A stretch of DNA of 64,000 bases from assembly GCA_030430455.1 (NCBI GenBank), contig JAUIJB010000005.1, positions 32,042 through 96,041 on the forward strand. The letters run 5' to 3'. A model generated the notes under the pieces. The model was given only the letters and a program-made list of their open reading frames with translations, was not told the origin of the DNA and searched no databases. This document shows, piece after piece, positions 16,605 to 25,544 of this stretch. This stretch comes from Verrucomicrobiia bacterium. GTDB lineage: Bacteria > Verrucomicrobiota > Verrucomicrobiia > Verrucomicrobiales > Akkermansiaceae. A program made the translations under genes and the position numbers. Position 1 is the first letter of the stretch, and every line of letters starts with the position of its first letter.

Positions 16605-17858
16605 CTACCCGCGACCCGCCGCGCCCAGCTTGAGGGCCATCGCCCCACCCACCAGGCACGCCGCCGCGTAGAACCCCAGGGCCGCCAGCGGCGACCACGC
16701 CTGCAGGGGCGCCACCGCCCCGCCGATCACCAGCAGGGCGGCGGCGATGACCGTGTTCGAGGCCGCCACCGCGTCGGTCCGCCGGTCGCCCTCGAAGGCA
16801 TCCACCACCCAGGTCTTGCGGCCCATCCGCACCCCGGCATAGCCGAAATTGAAGAGCAGGAAGATCAACGGCCACATCGCCGGGTGGTCCGCCCCCTGCG
16901 GCGAGAGCCAGGCCAGCAGCAGGCCGGCCGCGCCGACCCCGGCGGAAACCCACCCCCCCCAGGCCATCGCACGATGGGCGGCGCGGTCGGCAAGCTTCCC
17001 CCACAGGAAGGAACTCGTTGCGCTGGCGATCCCGGCCGCGACGACGAAGCCAGCCAGCGACCAGGCCGACTCCGAGCGGCTGCGCCCGATGACCACCAGC
17101 ACCGGCGAGGCCAGCGCGGTCCCCAGCAGCAGGCTGCGGGCGATCACGAACTGGCGCAGGCGGTCGTCGGCGGCGACGAGCTTCAATCGCTCCCACCAGC
17201 CGGCGGCATCGCCTCCTCCTTTGCCATCCTCTCGACCGTCGTCCGGCTCGCCGACCATCGCATAGAAGCCGGCGCCGAGGACCCACAGCAGCGAGGCCCC
17301 GAGCACCACCATCGCCAGCAGCCGGGCCCCGGCCTCGTCACGCCAGACCAGCAGCAGGGCCGCGGCGGCGGAAAGCAGGCCGGAGACGGTGTTGGCGATG
17401 CCGCCGACCCGGCCGCGAAACCCCTTGGGCACGGTCCGCCCGAGCACGTCCTTGGAACTGATCGAACAGAACGCCCGGGCCAGCGCGAAGGCCGCCAAGG
17501 CCAGCAGCACCAGCCAGCCCGCCCAGCGCGGCGGGGCGAGCAGGGCGGCCAGCCCCATCGCGGCGACCGCCACGCCCTGGGCGAGCGCGCCGGCGACGTA
17601 GACCCACTTGCGACGGCGGACCTGCTTGACCCGGCCCGACACGAACAGCTGCGGCAGCATCGACCCGGACTCGCGGACCGGCACCAGCATCGAGATGACC
17701 CCTCCCGGCGCTCCCAGCGCCGACAGCATCCAGGTCAGCACCGTCTTGGGGTTGATCAGGACGTCACCGAGCTTGGTGAAGCTCTGGGCCACGATGATCC
17801 ACGCCGCATTGCGCCGCTCCCGGCTGGTCATTTCGTCGGCCTCGCCCATCGGCGCCAT
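16605..17858 (-). CDS. MFS transporter
   Basis: About 417 residues with 10-12 hydrophobic helices. The cytoplasmic start (GEADEMTSRERRNAAWIIVA) leads into helix 1, and AFCSISSKDVLGRTVPKGFR plus GRVGGIANTVSGLLS resemble the loop regions of MFS permeases of unknown substrate. A hydrophilic central loop (VGEPDDGREDGKGGGDAAGW) divides the two six-helix halves, and GYAGVRMGRKTWVVD lies in the second half. Alternative starts at 17849 and 17831 are possible; a purine-rich GGGGGAG stretch fits 17849 best. The inverted repeat at 17866-17961 occupies the promoter region shared with the divergent rhodanese gene. Confidence 0.85.
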   Translation of the reverse strand: MAPMGEADEMTSRERRNAAWIIVAQSFTKLGDVLINPKTVLTWMLSALGAPGGVISMLVPVRESGSMLPQLFVSGRVKQVRRRKWVYVAGALAQGVAVAAMGLAALLAPPRWAGWLVLLALAAFALARAFCSISSKDVLGRTVPKGFRGRVGGIANTVSGLLSAAAALLLVWRDEAGARLLAMVVLGASLLWVLGAGFYAMVGEPDDGREDGKGGGDAAGWWERLKLVAADDRLRQFVIARSLLLGTALASPVLVVIGRSRSESAWSLAGFVVAAGIASATSSFLWGKLADRAAHRAMAWGGWVSAGVGAAGLLLAWLSPQGADHPAMWPLIFLLFNFGYAGVRMGRKTWVVDAFEGDRRTDAVAASNTVIAAALLVIGGAVAPLQAWSPLAALGFYAAACLVGGAMALKLGAAGRG

Positions 17859-17865
17859 CTCTCCC

Positions 17866-17961
17866 CCAAGGAGCGGGGATTTGCAATCACCGGCGCGATG
17901 CCGGGAGAGGTGACGAAGCTCATGGGTCCTCCGTCGGGGATTGCAAATCCCCGCTCCTTGG
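17866..17961. repeat. Perfect 23-bp inverted repeat in a divergent promoter region
   Basis: The 23 bases at 17866-17888 (containing AGCGGGGATTTGCAATC) recur as an exact reverse complement at 17939-17961, separated by 50 bases. It lies between the MFS and rhodanese starts, only 8 bases from the MFS start. The perfection over 23 bases suggests recent origin or selection: either a dispersed repeat pair or a hairpin in one of the leaders. Confidence 0.8.
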
Positions 17962-18008
17962 GTGGAACCCGGGGTTTCCACGGTGATGCCAGCCGTCTAG
18001 ACTCGGCC

Positions 18009-18518
18009 ATGCGCCTCCTTTCCGCCGCCCTGGTCCTCATGCTCGCCGCCTGCGCGGAACCCCCGCGCGAAGACCCGCCGCCGGTGGTCCCCACGGCGCC
18101 GGAGTCCGCCACCGCCGAGGTGGCCGCGAAGCCCGCCCCCCCTGCCAGTATCGGTGCCAACGCCACCACCAATGCCGAGGGCCGGATGAGCGTGATCGAC
18201 CTGACCACCTGCTTCGAGCTCCAGCAAACCGGGCGCCTCCTGCTCTACGACGTCCGCCCGACCTTCGTCCGCGCCTTCGGGGCGATCCCCGGCTCGGTCT
18301 CGTGGCCGAAGGACCGGTTCGAGGCCGGACTGCCGCAGCACGAGCCCGAGGTCCGCGCCGCGGTCGCCGCCGGAAAGGCGGTCGTGCTCTACTGCACCGA
18401 TGCCGACTGCCCCGACTCCCACACCGTCGCCACCCGCCTCGCCGCGCGCGGCCACGACGTCGCCATCCTCGAGGGCGGCTTCGCCGACTGGAAGACCGCC
18501 GGCCTGCCGGTGGACTGA
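18009..18518 (+). CDS. Rhodanese-like domain lipoprotein
   Basis: 169 residues. The signal peptide ends in the lipobox MLAAC (Cys15), followed by a Pro/Ala-rich linker to about residue 57. The rhodanese domain covers about 60-169: LLLYDVRPTFVRAFGAIPGS, then the active loop LYCTDADCPDS with catalytic-position Cys129, and ILEGGFADWKTAGLPVD, the standard rhodanese C-terminal motif. It probably handles persulfide sulfur or acts as a redox protein at the membrane. It is divergent from the MFS gene. The RRM gene follows after 192 bases and is probably separate. Confidence 0.9.
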   Translation: MRLLSAALVLMLAACAEPPREDPPPVVPTAPESATAEVAAKPAPPASIGANATTNAEGRMSVIDLTTCFELQQTGRLLLYDVRPTFVRAFGAIPGSVSWPKDRFEAGLPQHEPEVRAAVAAGKAVVLYCTDADCPDSHTVATRLAARGHDVAILEGGFADWKTAGLPVD

Positions 18519-18710
18519 GGGTGCCACCGAAATCCGAATTTTCTTGCCTGACGCGCCCCACTCTGTCACCGCAATCGGGTGGTCCGCGCCGTGGCATGTC
18601 CAAGGCCTGGAGCTTTGCCAGGTGAGTTTTGATATTCGGTGGTAATCTGAAACCCGATTCACGGGAACAGTCCGCGACTCAACGACGGATCGCGCGAACC
18701 ACTTGATACC
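18519..18710 (+). promoter_or_regulatory. Leader region of the RRM protein gene
   Basis: A 192-base non-coding stretch before the RRM start, more AT-rich near 18620-18660 (TGAGTTTTGATATTCGGTGG) than its surroundings. It probably contains the promoter and a long 5' UTR. Small RRM proteins and cold-shock proteins often have regulatory leaders, but I cannot fold this reliably by eye. Confidence 0.3.
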
Positions 18711-18995
18711 ATGAAAATGTATGTGGGGAATCTCCCCTTCAGCAGCAGCGAACAGGACCTTCAGAGCCTGTTCGGAGAGTATGGCACCGTCACCGACGTG
18801 CACGTCCCGACCGACCGTGACTCCGGCCGCCCGCGTGGCTTCGCCTTCGTGACGATGGATTCCAAGGAGGCCATGAACGCCGCCATCGAGGCCCTCGACG
18901 GCAAGGATTACCAGGGCCGTGCGCTCCGGATCAACGAGGCCCGGGCCCGTGAGGAACGCCCCGGCGGACCCCGCCGTGGTGCCGGTCGCTACTGA
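18711..18995 (+). CDS. RRM-type RNA-binding protein
   Basis: 94 residues, a single RRM. RNP2 is MYVGNLPF (3-10) and RNP1 is RGFAFVTM (42-49), with both aromatic RNA-stacking positions present. The tail is Arg/Gly-rich ([15 protein letters not shown]), as in the small Rbp proteins of cyanobacteria and other phyla. It should bind single-stranded RNA in the cytoplasm; a role in cold adaptation or RNA turnover is inferred from relatives. It has its own long leader and a strong terminator directly after it, so it is a single-gene transcript. Confidence 0.95.
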   Translation: MKMYVGNLPFSSSEQDLQSLFGEYGTVTDVHVPTDRDSGRPRGFAFVTMDSKEAMNAAIEALDGKDYQGRALRINEARAREERPGGPRRGAGRY

Positions 18996-19018
18996 CCGCT
19001 CCACCCAACCTTCCCAAG

Positions 19019-19050
19019 GGCGGCCCCGGATTCCGGGCGCCGCCTTTTTT
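19019..19050 (+). terminator. Rho-independent terminator of the RRM gene
   Basis: GGCGGCCCCGG pairs imperfectly with CCGGGCGCCGCC around a short loop and is followed by a run of six T. It lies 24 bases after the RRM stop codon on the same strand. Confidence 0.85.
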
Positions 19051-19090
19051 CATGGCCCCGCCGCCGCTCCCGCCAGGCGGGTTGTGCGAG

Positions 19091-19439
19091 TCCCGGGAAA
19101 CAACCCGGATCGAGAGCTTTGGAGAAAGGAAACCGCGGATCGACGCAGATGAACGCCGATGAACCCGATGACGGGGAGTCATACGAGTTCTGAGAATCCA
19201 TCCGACCCTGTGAGGTTCACCGGAAGGGAAGCCGCAGATTGCGCAGATTAGCGCAGATGGATTCTGAATTCTGCGTCAATCTGCGAACCGGAGCGCAGCG
19301 GAGATGGCCCTTAGGCAAATCTGCGGCCATCTCACCCGACCAGGAGAGTCAGGTTGTTTCACTGACACGGTATCATCCGCGAACGGGGGTGAGGCGGCGA
19401 TGGCCCATGGGCAAAGCCGGCGCAATCCGCGGCCATTCA
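19091..19439. repeat. Dispersed GCAGAT-type repeats, cluster 1
   Basis: Starts with a block CGGGAAACAACCCGGATCGA leading to GGAAACCGCGGATCGACGCA and GATGACGGGGAGTC, closely matched at 58220-58330. Then come GCCGCAGATTGCGCAGATTA and an inverted ATCTGCGGC, followed by two degenerate direct copies (about 19285-19334 and 19380-19439) of a unit with GATGGCCC...GGCAAA...CCGCGGCCAT. No gene is visible between the RRM terminator and the DASS stop codon at 19477. This is a family of intergenic repeats of unknown function. Confidence 0.65.
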
Positions 19440-19476
19440 TCGCAACCAAAGGCCGGGGCGCTTCCCGGAAACGGCA

Positions 19477-20970
19477 TCACTTGAACAGCCACCCCGCCAG
19501 CACGGTCAGCGCCACGACGAAGACCAGGTTGAGCACCACGCCCACCCGCATCATCCGGCGCTGGGGGATCAGGCCGGTGCCGAAGACGATCGCGTTCGGC
19601 GGCGTGGCGACCGGCAGCATGAAGGCGCAGGAGGCCGCCAGCGCCAGCGGCATCACCAGCTTGCCGGGCGCGAGGTCGAGTTGCCCGGCGACCGAGAAGA
19701 AGATCGGCACCAGCAGGGCGGCGGTGGCGGTGTTGCTGGACAACTCGGTCAGGAAGATCACGAAGGCGACCACCGCGGCGATGACCAGGAACAGGGGCAG
19801 CGGCCCGACCAGGCCGGCGAAGCCCTGCGCCAGGTAGAGGCTCGCGCCGGTCTTGCCGAGCACCGAGCTCAGCGTGATGCCACCGCCGAAGAGCAGCAGC
19901 ACGCCCCAGTCGGTGCCGCGGTCGATGTCGCGCCAGCGCACCACGCGGAAGTAGAGCAGCGCCATCACCGCGGCAAGGGCCACCAGCGAGTCCATCGACC
20001 CGCTCACCCCGAGCCAGCGCGCCAGCGGCTTACCCCCCATCCAGCACAGCGCCGTCAGGCCGAAGACCACCAGGGTCATCACGCGGTGCCAGTTGAAGGT
20101 GAAGTGCTCGCGCTTGAAGTGGACCCGCCCCGGGTTCTCCGGCCGGCACAGGATCCACAGCATGACCATCATGAGCGGCAGCAGCACCAGCACCGCCGGG
20201 ATCCCGAAGCCCATCCACTGGCGGAAGGTGATGCCGAGCTTCTCCGCCGCGATCGCGTTCGGCGGGCTGCCCACGATCGTGCCGATCCCGCCGACGCTTG
20301 CCGAGTAGGCCACGCCGAGCAGCAGGAAGATCGTGGTACGGTCGCTCGCGCCGAGGCTCGCGCGGATCCCGAGCACCAGCGGGATCAGCATCGCCGTGGT
20401 CGCGGTGTTGCTCATCCACATCGACAACACCGCGGTCACCGCGAAGAGCAGCACGCTGACCGCGACGAAGCTCCCCCGGCCCGCGACCAGCACCCGGTTG
20501 GCGACCCAGCGGTCGAGCCCCTGGTAGGCCATCGCCGAGGCCAGCGCGAAGCCGCCGAAGAAGAGGAAGATCAGCGGATGCGCGAAGCCGGCCAGGGCCT
20601 CCTGCATGTCCATCACCCCGCTGCCGGCCGCCAGCACCGGCACCAGCATGGCCGTCGCCGCCAGCGGCAGCGCCTCGGTGAGCCACAGGAAGGCGATGCA
20701 TACGAAGATGCCCAGGCCGATCGCCACCTGGGCCGGATCGAGCCCCGACTCCGCCGGGGTCTCGGGGTGGATGAAGCGCACCGCCAGCACCATCGAGGTG
20801 AGGGCGACCAGCACCAGCCAAGTGCGCCGCCGCTTCAGGAAGGGCCGGAACATGTCCGTGCCCTCGACGTCCTCCCGCGGGTAGCGCACCCCGTGGTAGG
20901 TCGCCTTGGCCCGCTCGACGTGGTCGCTGTTGGCTTCGTCGATCGGGCCGGGATCCGGATCCTCCGCCAT
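19477..20970 (-). CDS. SLC13/DASS family sodium:anion symporter
   Basis: 497 residues, about 11-12 hydrophobic helices. Both sodium/substrate-binding SNT repeats of the DASS family are present: MWMSNTATTAMLIP in the first half and ELSSNTATAALLVP in the second. The preceding loops (GGIGTIVGSPPNAIA and LPVATPPNAIVFGTG) also match the family. It would import di- or tricarboxylates (succinate, malate, citrate) or sulfate with sodium across the inner membrane. An N-terminal hydrophilic extension of about 45 residues is slightly long for the family. Monocistronic by position: repeats on one side, a stop-to-start gap of about 90 bases on the other. Confidence 0.94.
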   Translation of the reverse strand: MAEDPDPGPIDEANSDHVERAKATYHGVRYPREDVEGTDMFRPFLKRRRTWLVLVALTSMVLAVRFIHPETPAESGLDPAQVAIGLGIFVCIAFLWLTEALPLAATAMLVPVLAAGSGVMDMQEALAGFAHPLIFLFFGGFALASAMAYQGLDRWVANRVLVAGRGSFVAVSVLLFAVTAVLSMWMSNTATTAMLIPLVLGIRASLGASDRTTIFLLLGVAYSASVGGIGTIVGSPPNAIAAEKLGITFRQWMGFGIPAVLVLLPLMMVMLWILCRPENPGRVHFKREHFTFNWHRVMTLVVFGLTALCWMGGKPLARWLGVSGSMDSLVALAAVMALLYFRVVRWRDIDRGTDWGVLLLFGGGITLSSVLGKTGASLYLAQGFAGLVGPLPLFLVIAAVVAFVIFLTELSSNTATAALLVPIFFSVAGQLDLAPGKLVMPLALAASCAFMLPVATPPNAIVFGTGLIPQRRMMRVGVVLNLVFVVALTVLAGWLFK

Positions 20971-21063
20971 GACGGGTTCCTTATCCCCGCCCGGCCGCCG
21001 GCCATCAAGTCCGGCCCTTGCATCCCCTTCGCGGATCCTCTCTTTCCGGGGAAGCGGGTGATA

Positions 21064-24000
21064 TCAGGGACCGATGATCCTCGCCAGGTTGAGAAAGGAC
21101 CGCACCGCACCGCTGGGCCGGCGGATCACGACGCGCGAGATTCCCGCGGAGACCGGTTCCACCGAAACCACCTCGTAGTCGACCCCGGCGGCCAGCAGGC
21201 TCCAGCCGTCCAGCAGCTCGCTGCCGGCCACCTCGTAGTCTGCACCGAGCACGAAGCCGTTGCGCACGTTCCAGGCGATGCCGAAGTCGACCTCGGGGTC
21301 GCTGCCGACGACCTCCATCGCGAAGCCCTCCGCGGCATCGGAGATGACCGGATTCCCACCGCTGAGGAACTCGAAGACGAGCGGCACGCCGTCCATGTCC
21401 TGGTCGCTTGCCGGGTCGGTCGAGGTGAGCGGGAAGGACGCCTCCCAGCTGTCGAAGATGCCGTTGCCGTCGAGGTCGTCGCTGGTGTCCGGAGCGGTCT
21501 CGTCGGCCAGGTCGATGACCACCGTGTGGGTGAGCACGCCGGGGTTCGGGGCGAAGTGGTCCGACACCCGGATCGTGAGGACGTGCCGGGGCTGCCGCTC
21601 GAAGTCGACCCAACCGTTCAGGCGCAGCTCGCCGCTCAGAGGATCCAGCGAGAACAAGCCGCCCTCGTTTCCGGCGACGATCTCGTAGCTCAGCAGGTCC
21701 TGGTCGGCCTGCCCGTCGCGGACGTCCGGATCCACCGCGTCGGCCAGGCCGAGGATGTAGCCGACCAGCGCGTTCTCCGACACCATCGGATTGTCGAGGC
21801 TTCCCGCTGCGGGCGTGGGCGCGGCGTTGGCATGGTTCTCGATCCAGTCCTCGATCAGGGCGACCCCCTCCGCGTCCACCACATGGGTCGCCAGGGCCGG
21901 CATCTGCGACTCGCCGTTGACGGTCGCGCTGCCGGCATTGCGCGCCTTCATCCGGTTCAGGATGATCGAGTGATCGCCCTGGCCGGGCCGGACCATGTGG
22001 TCCGCGAGGTTGGCCACCCCCTCGCCGACCGGGCTGCCATAGAGCAGTCCCGTCTGCCCGATCGTCAGGTGGGCCCGTCCATCCCACGATCCCGGCGGGA
22101 CGCCGCCGCCCTCGCGGTGGCAGTAGGCGCAGTTGACGTCGAGGTAGGATCGCGCGCGGGTCTCGAGGTCGACCGAGGTCTCGTCCGGCCGGTGGTGCCG
22201 CGCGAGCGACGCGGGGTCATCGCCGAGACCGGAGAGGAAGCCGCCGTCCGAGAGCAGCGCGAGCAGGTTGCCGGTCTGGCCGTGGATCGTCGCCTCGCGG
22301 TTCAACTGGCGGGTGTTGAGGCTGAGCGCGTGGCCGGCCGCCGGGTTGTGGCAGGTGAGGCACTCGGCGCGCGACGGGATCACCCAGTCGAGCACGCTCT
22401 GCTGCGGGTCGGTGGTCACGTTCCCCAGGGCATCGAAGGAAACCTCGAGCCCCTCCGTCGGCACCAGGGTCGCCGCCGTCCCGGACTCGTTCCAGCGGTA
22501 GGAAACCCCGTAGGTGTCCCCGCCGTCGTAGCGCATCACCCGGGTCTCGATCCGCACCACCTCGCCGCCGAAGTCGTGGTCGAAGTGCTTCACGGCCACG
22601 AATCCGGGCGGAAAGCTCCACGGCTCGTCCCGCGAGTAGCCCATCGTCGAGACGCCGTCGGGCATCAGGAACCAGCGATGCTTGTCGGCGCCGTCCGACC
22701 AGAAGCGGAGGTTCGGCTCGTAGCCGACCACCCCCGGGTTCGGGACCAGCGCTCCCGAGGGATCCCCGAGGTCGGCGAACAGCCCCAGTTCGGCGAGGGT
22801 CTGCGGGTAGTCCTCGGTCTCGCCCTCCTCGACGATCCGCAACAGCCGCGCCGTGCCGCCCGACCAGCTGTTGTTCTCCAGCATGAAGACCTCGCCGGTC
22901 ACCCCGTCGACGTGGAAGTCGACGATCTTGTTGCTGCTCTGGCGCAGCCCGGCGTGCTCAACCCGCCCGCTGCCGTCGAGGTTCATGCTCCACACCCGGC
23001 CGCTGCCGAAGTCGGCGCAGACGTAGCGGCCGGCGAGCGCGGTGAGCTCGCTGCCACGATAGAACACCCCGCCGGTCGCCGAGTTTCCCAGCGTGTGCTC
23101 GTAGGCGAAGATCGGGTCCCTCGTCACCGCCGGAACCGGCATCGCCGGGTCCTCGCTCATGCCCGGCGCGACGATGTCGCCCTCGTAGTAGCCCCAGCCG
23201 CCGTTGTCGCCGCTTTTGAGCACGCTGAACTCCTCGCGGTCGTCCTTGCCGACATCGCCGACGATCACGACCGTGTCCCCGCTGGCATCCTCGAAGTCGA
23301 CGTGGATCTTGAAGGGATTGCGCAGGCCCAGCGCCCAGATCTCGTCGCGGACCGCGGCGAGGTCATCGCGCCCGCCCGGCCCGTGGTCGATGCCGTTGAA
23401 CCACCCGTCCCACGCGCCTCCCTTCGCCGTGTGGACGAAGGGGTTGTCCTGCGGCACTCGGAAGTTGGGTTGCTGGGTCGCGGCGTCGCTGAAGACCGTG
23501 TTCGGCAGCTCGTTGACGCCGGGGTCCGGCGTCCCCGAGTAGCGGATCCCGCCCACCGGGATGGCGTAGTGCGGGTTCGGCTTCGGGTTCGTCGACGCCG
23601 GATTGAGGTCGATCCGGATGATCGAGCTGAACTGGTCCTTGGTGATCTTCTGCGTGTTCCAGTAGGGCGAGCCCTGCGCGCCCTCGTCGCCAAAGCTCAC
23701 GTAGAGATAGTACTTCCGCAGCGGGTCGGACGGGTCCCAGTGGAACTTGGCGTCGTTGATGCAGTGGAAGCGGTCCTGCTCGGCGAGGTTGAGGTAGGGA
23801 AACTCGGTGAGCAGGGCCGCCTCGTTCTCGGCGCTGCCGAGGCCGTCGACGCAGGCGGCGAGGTGGGAGGCGGAGAGGGTGAAGCGCGAGATACGCAGGT
23901 CGCAGTTGATGCCGTCGCCGCCCTCGTCGGCGCCGTTCTTGTCGAGCCCCGGGATGTCGCCGAGCGGGGTCGGCAGCCGTCCCTCGTCGCCCTGGTAGTT

Positions 24001-25356
24001 GAGGATGATCGCGACGTCGTCGCCGGGCGCGAGGACGTCGGGGAAGCACTCGATCGAGTAGATGCTGCGGCCGTGGTTGAAGTTCGACAGGACGCCGACG
24101 TCGAGCACCTCGTGGACCGACGGGCTGGCCGCCGTGCTGTCGGGAATCCACCAGACGGTGCCGTTGATGGAGGCGATCAGAAGCTCCTTCGGGCGCCCCG
24201 GGATGGAGGTCATGGCGACCGCTCCGGGGAAGTTGAAGCCCGGCAGGGCCTCCTCGACCACCAGCTCACCCGCCGCCGCGCTCGGCGCCTCCGCGGGGAC
24301 CGCCGCGGTGGTGTTGTCGATCCGCAGCGCGCTGCTGATGCCGACCGCGACCGTCGCGTCATCCTGCTGGCTGCCCGATGGATTCGCGATGCGGTAGGTG
24401 AAGCTGTCGCTTCCCGCCGGCCCGCCGCCGTGGCGGTAGACGATCTCCCCGGTTGCGGCGTCGAGCGTGGCGATCCCGGCGGACGGCCCCGCGAGAATTT
24501 CAATGGATCCCGGGTCGAAGGATCCCGTGTCGTTGGCCGTCGCATCGAAACGGATCGCGCCCCCGACGCCCACCTCGACCGCGTCGTCGACCGCCGTCAC
24601 CAGGGTGGCCGCAATCGGTGGGTCGTCGAGGTTCTCACCGGCGGTGTCGATGAAGACGTTGTCGAAGTAGAGGTCCCGCACCCCGGGCTGCTGGATGAGC
24701 AGGAAGGTCTGCAGGACGTCCGAGGTGCCGTTGCGAAAGTCGTAGCCGCTGGCGACCTCGACCTTCCCGACCTGGCCCGAGGGCGTCTGGACGTGGAGGT
24801 CGACCGTGTCGCTGGCGTTGTCGATGACCATCCAGACCCCGGCCCAAGCTCCTTCATCGAGGCGATATCCCGTGTCGAGGAAACCGCCGCCATCGCGGAT
24901 CAGCAGGTCGAGGTCGGGGCCATCGCAGCGCACCTGCGCCTCGAAGTCCGTGTAGCCATTCGCGGTGGTGACGTCCGACAGGCCGAGGTTGACGTTCGGG
25001 CTGTCGCCGCCGGCCGCCAGGTAGACCTCGAAGAACAGGGTGCCGGTCGAGCCCTCGGCAATCCGGTCGGTGGCATCGAGAATCTTGCGCAGCACGTTCT
25101 GCTGGCCGATTGCCAAGCCCACGGTTCCCCGCCCCGAGGAGGCGGGGTCGACGGCGGCGAGGGCCTCGGACGGATCGACCGACACCCAGCCATCGATTCC
25201 ATCGAGGGTGCTCCCCGCGGTGAAGCCGCTCTCGAAGTCCTCCACCAGGTTCCACCCGGCGCGCAGTGGAAGGGTCAGCACCAGCAAAAAGGCCAGCACC
25301 GCTCCCGGGAGGGGGCCGTCGAAAGCAATGCGGGAGGATCGGGGAGATCGGACCAT
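21064..25356 (-). CDS. Giant secreted PQQ-type sugar dehydrogenase fused to a diheme cytochrome c
   Basis: 1,430 residues; signal peptide within the first 35. Order: an N-terminal beta-sandwich (about 35-230), a cadherin/Ig-like repeat (AVDDAVEVGVGGAIRFDATA), a soluble quinoprotein dehydrogenase propeller (about 380-860; FNHGRSIYSIECF, EIWALGLRNPFKIHVDF, YVCADFGSGRVWSMNL), then an SO2930/HNE_0200-like cytochrome region (YEPNLRFWSDGADKHRWFLM) with two CxxCH motifs (Cys999-His1003 and Cys1076-His1080), then a cadherin-like repeat and a C-terminal domain. It could oxidise sugars and pass electrons through its own hemes, but PQQ and heme loading is inference. An upstream GTG at 25392 is less likely because the signal peptide starts here. 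Confidence 0.87.
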   Translation of the reverse strand: MVRSPRSSRIAFDGPLPGAVLAFLLVLTLPLRAGWNLVEDFESGFTAGSTLDGIDGWVSVDPSEALAAVDPASSGRGTVGLAIGQQNVLRKILDATDRIAEGSTGTLFFEVYLAAGGDSPNVNLGLSDVTTANGYTDFEAQVRCDGPDLDLLIRDGGGFLDTGYRLDEGAWAGVWMVIDNASDTVDLHVQTPSGQVGKVEVASGYDFRNGTSDVLQTFLLIQQPGVRDLYFDNVFIDTAGENLDDPPIAATLVTAVDDAVEVGVGGAIRFDATANDTGSFDPGSIEILAGPSAGIATLDAATGEIVYRHGGGPAGSDSFTYRIANPSGSQQDDATVAVGISSALRIDNTTAAVPAEAPSAAAGELVVEEALPGFNFPGAVAMTSIPGRPKELLIASINGTVWWIPDSTAASPSVHEVLDVGVLSNFNHGRSIYSIECFPDVLAPGDDVAIILNYQGDEGRLPTPLGDIPGLDKNGADEGGDGINCDLRISRFTLSASHLAACVDGLGSAENEAALLTEFPYLNLAEQDRFHCINDAKFHWDPSDPLRKYYLYVSFGDEGAQGSPYWNTQKITKDQFSSIIRIDLNPASTNPKPNPHYAIPVGGIRYSGTPDPGVNELPNTVFSDAATQQPNFRVPQDNPFVHTAKGGAWDGWFNGIDHGPGGRDDLAAVRDEIWALGLRNPFKIHVDFEDASGDTVVIVGDVGKDDREEFSVLKSGDNGGWGYYEGDIVAPGMSEDPAMPVPAVTRDPIFAYEHTLGNSATGGVFYRGSELTALAGRYVCADFGSGRVWSMNLDGSGRVEHAGLRQSSNKIVDFHVDGVTGEVFMLENNSWSGGTARLLRIVEEGETEDYPQTLAELGLFADLGDPSGALVPNPGVVGYEPNLRFWSDGADKHRWFLMPDGVSTMGYSRDEPWSFPPGFVAVKHFDHDFGGEVVRIETRVMRYDGGDTYGVSYRWNESGTAATLVPTEGLEVSFDALGNVTTDPQQSVLDWVIPSRAECLTCHNPAAGHALSLNTRQLNREATIHGQTGNLLALLSDGGFLSGLGDDPASLARHHRPDETSVDLETRARSYLDVNCAYCHREGGGVPPGSWDGRAHLTIGQTGLLYGSPVGEGVANLADHMVRPGQGDHSIILNRMKARNAGSATVNGESQMPALATHVVDAEGVALIEDWIENHANAAPTPAAGSLDNPMVSENALVGYILGLADAVDPDVRDGQADQDLLSYEIVAGNEGGLFSLDPLSGELRLNGWVDFERQPRHVLTIRVSDHFAPNPGVLTHTVVIDLADETAPDTSDDLDGNGIFDSWEASFPLTSTDPASDQDMDGVPLVFEFLSGGNPVISDAAEGFAMEVVGSDPEVDFGIAWNVRNGFVLGADYEVAGSELLDGWSLLAAGVDYEVVSVEPVSAGISRVVIRRPSGAVRSFLNLARIIGP

Positions 25357-25544
25357 GGGTCGGTTCACTCGTCGGAGAGGCGGACAGTCCACGATCGCTC
25401 GCCGGCCTTGTCCAGCAACCAGAATCGCCCGTTAGAAGCCGAGATTCCCTCCTTCAGCCGCAAAAAACGACCTTCCTGACCGGTTCCGACCACCCCCGCA
25501 GGAAATGCGGAAGCCGCTTCCGCCCCGCGCCCACCCCCGCCCGC

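Noticed and set aside
19681..25479. A 1,932-codon open frame on the plus strand
   Set aside because: It lies opposite the DASS and quinoprotein/cytochrome genes, which have clear motifs, signal peptides and CxxCH sites. Its composition (Arg, Val, Asp, Glu, His) is the usual antisense shadow of high-GC3 genes.
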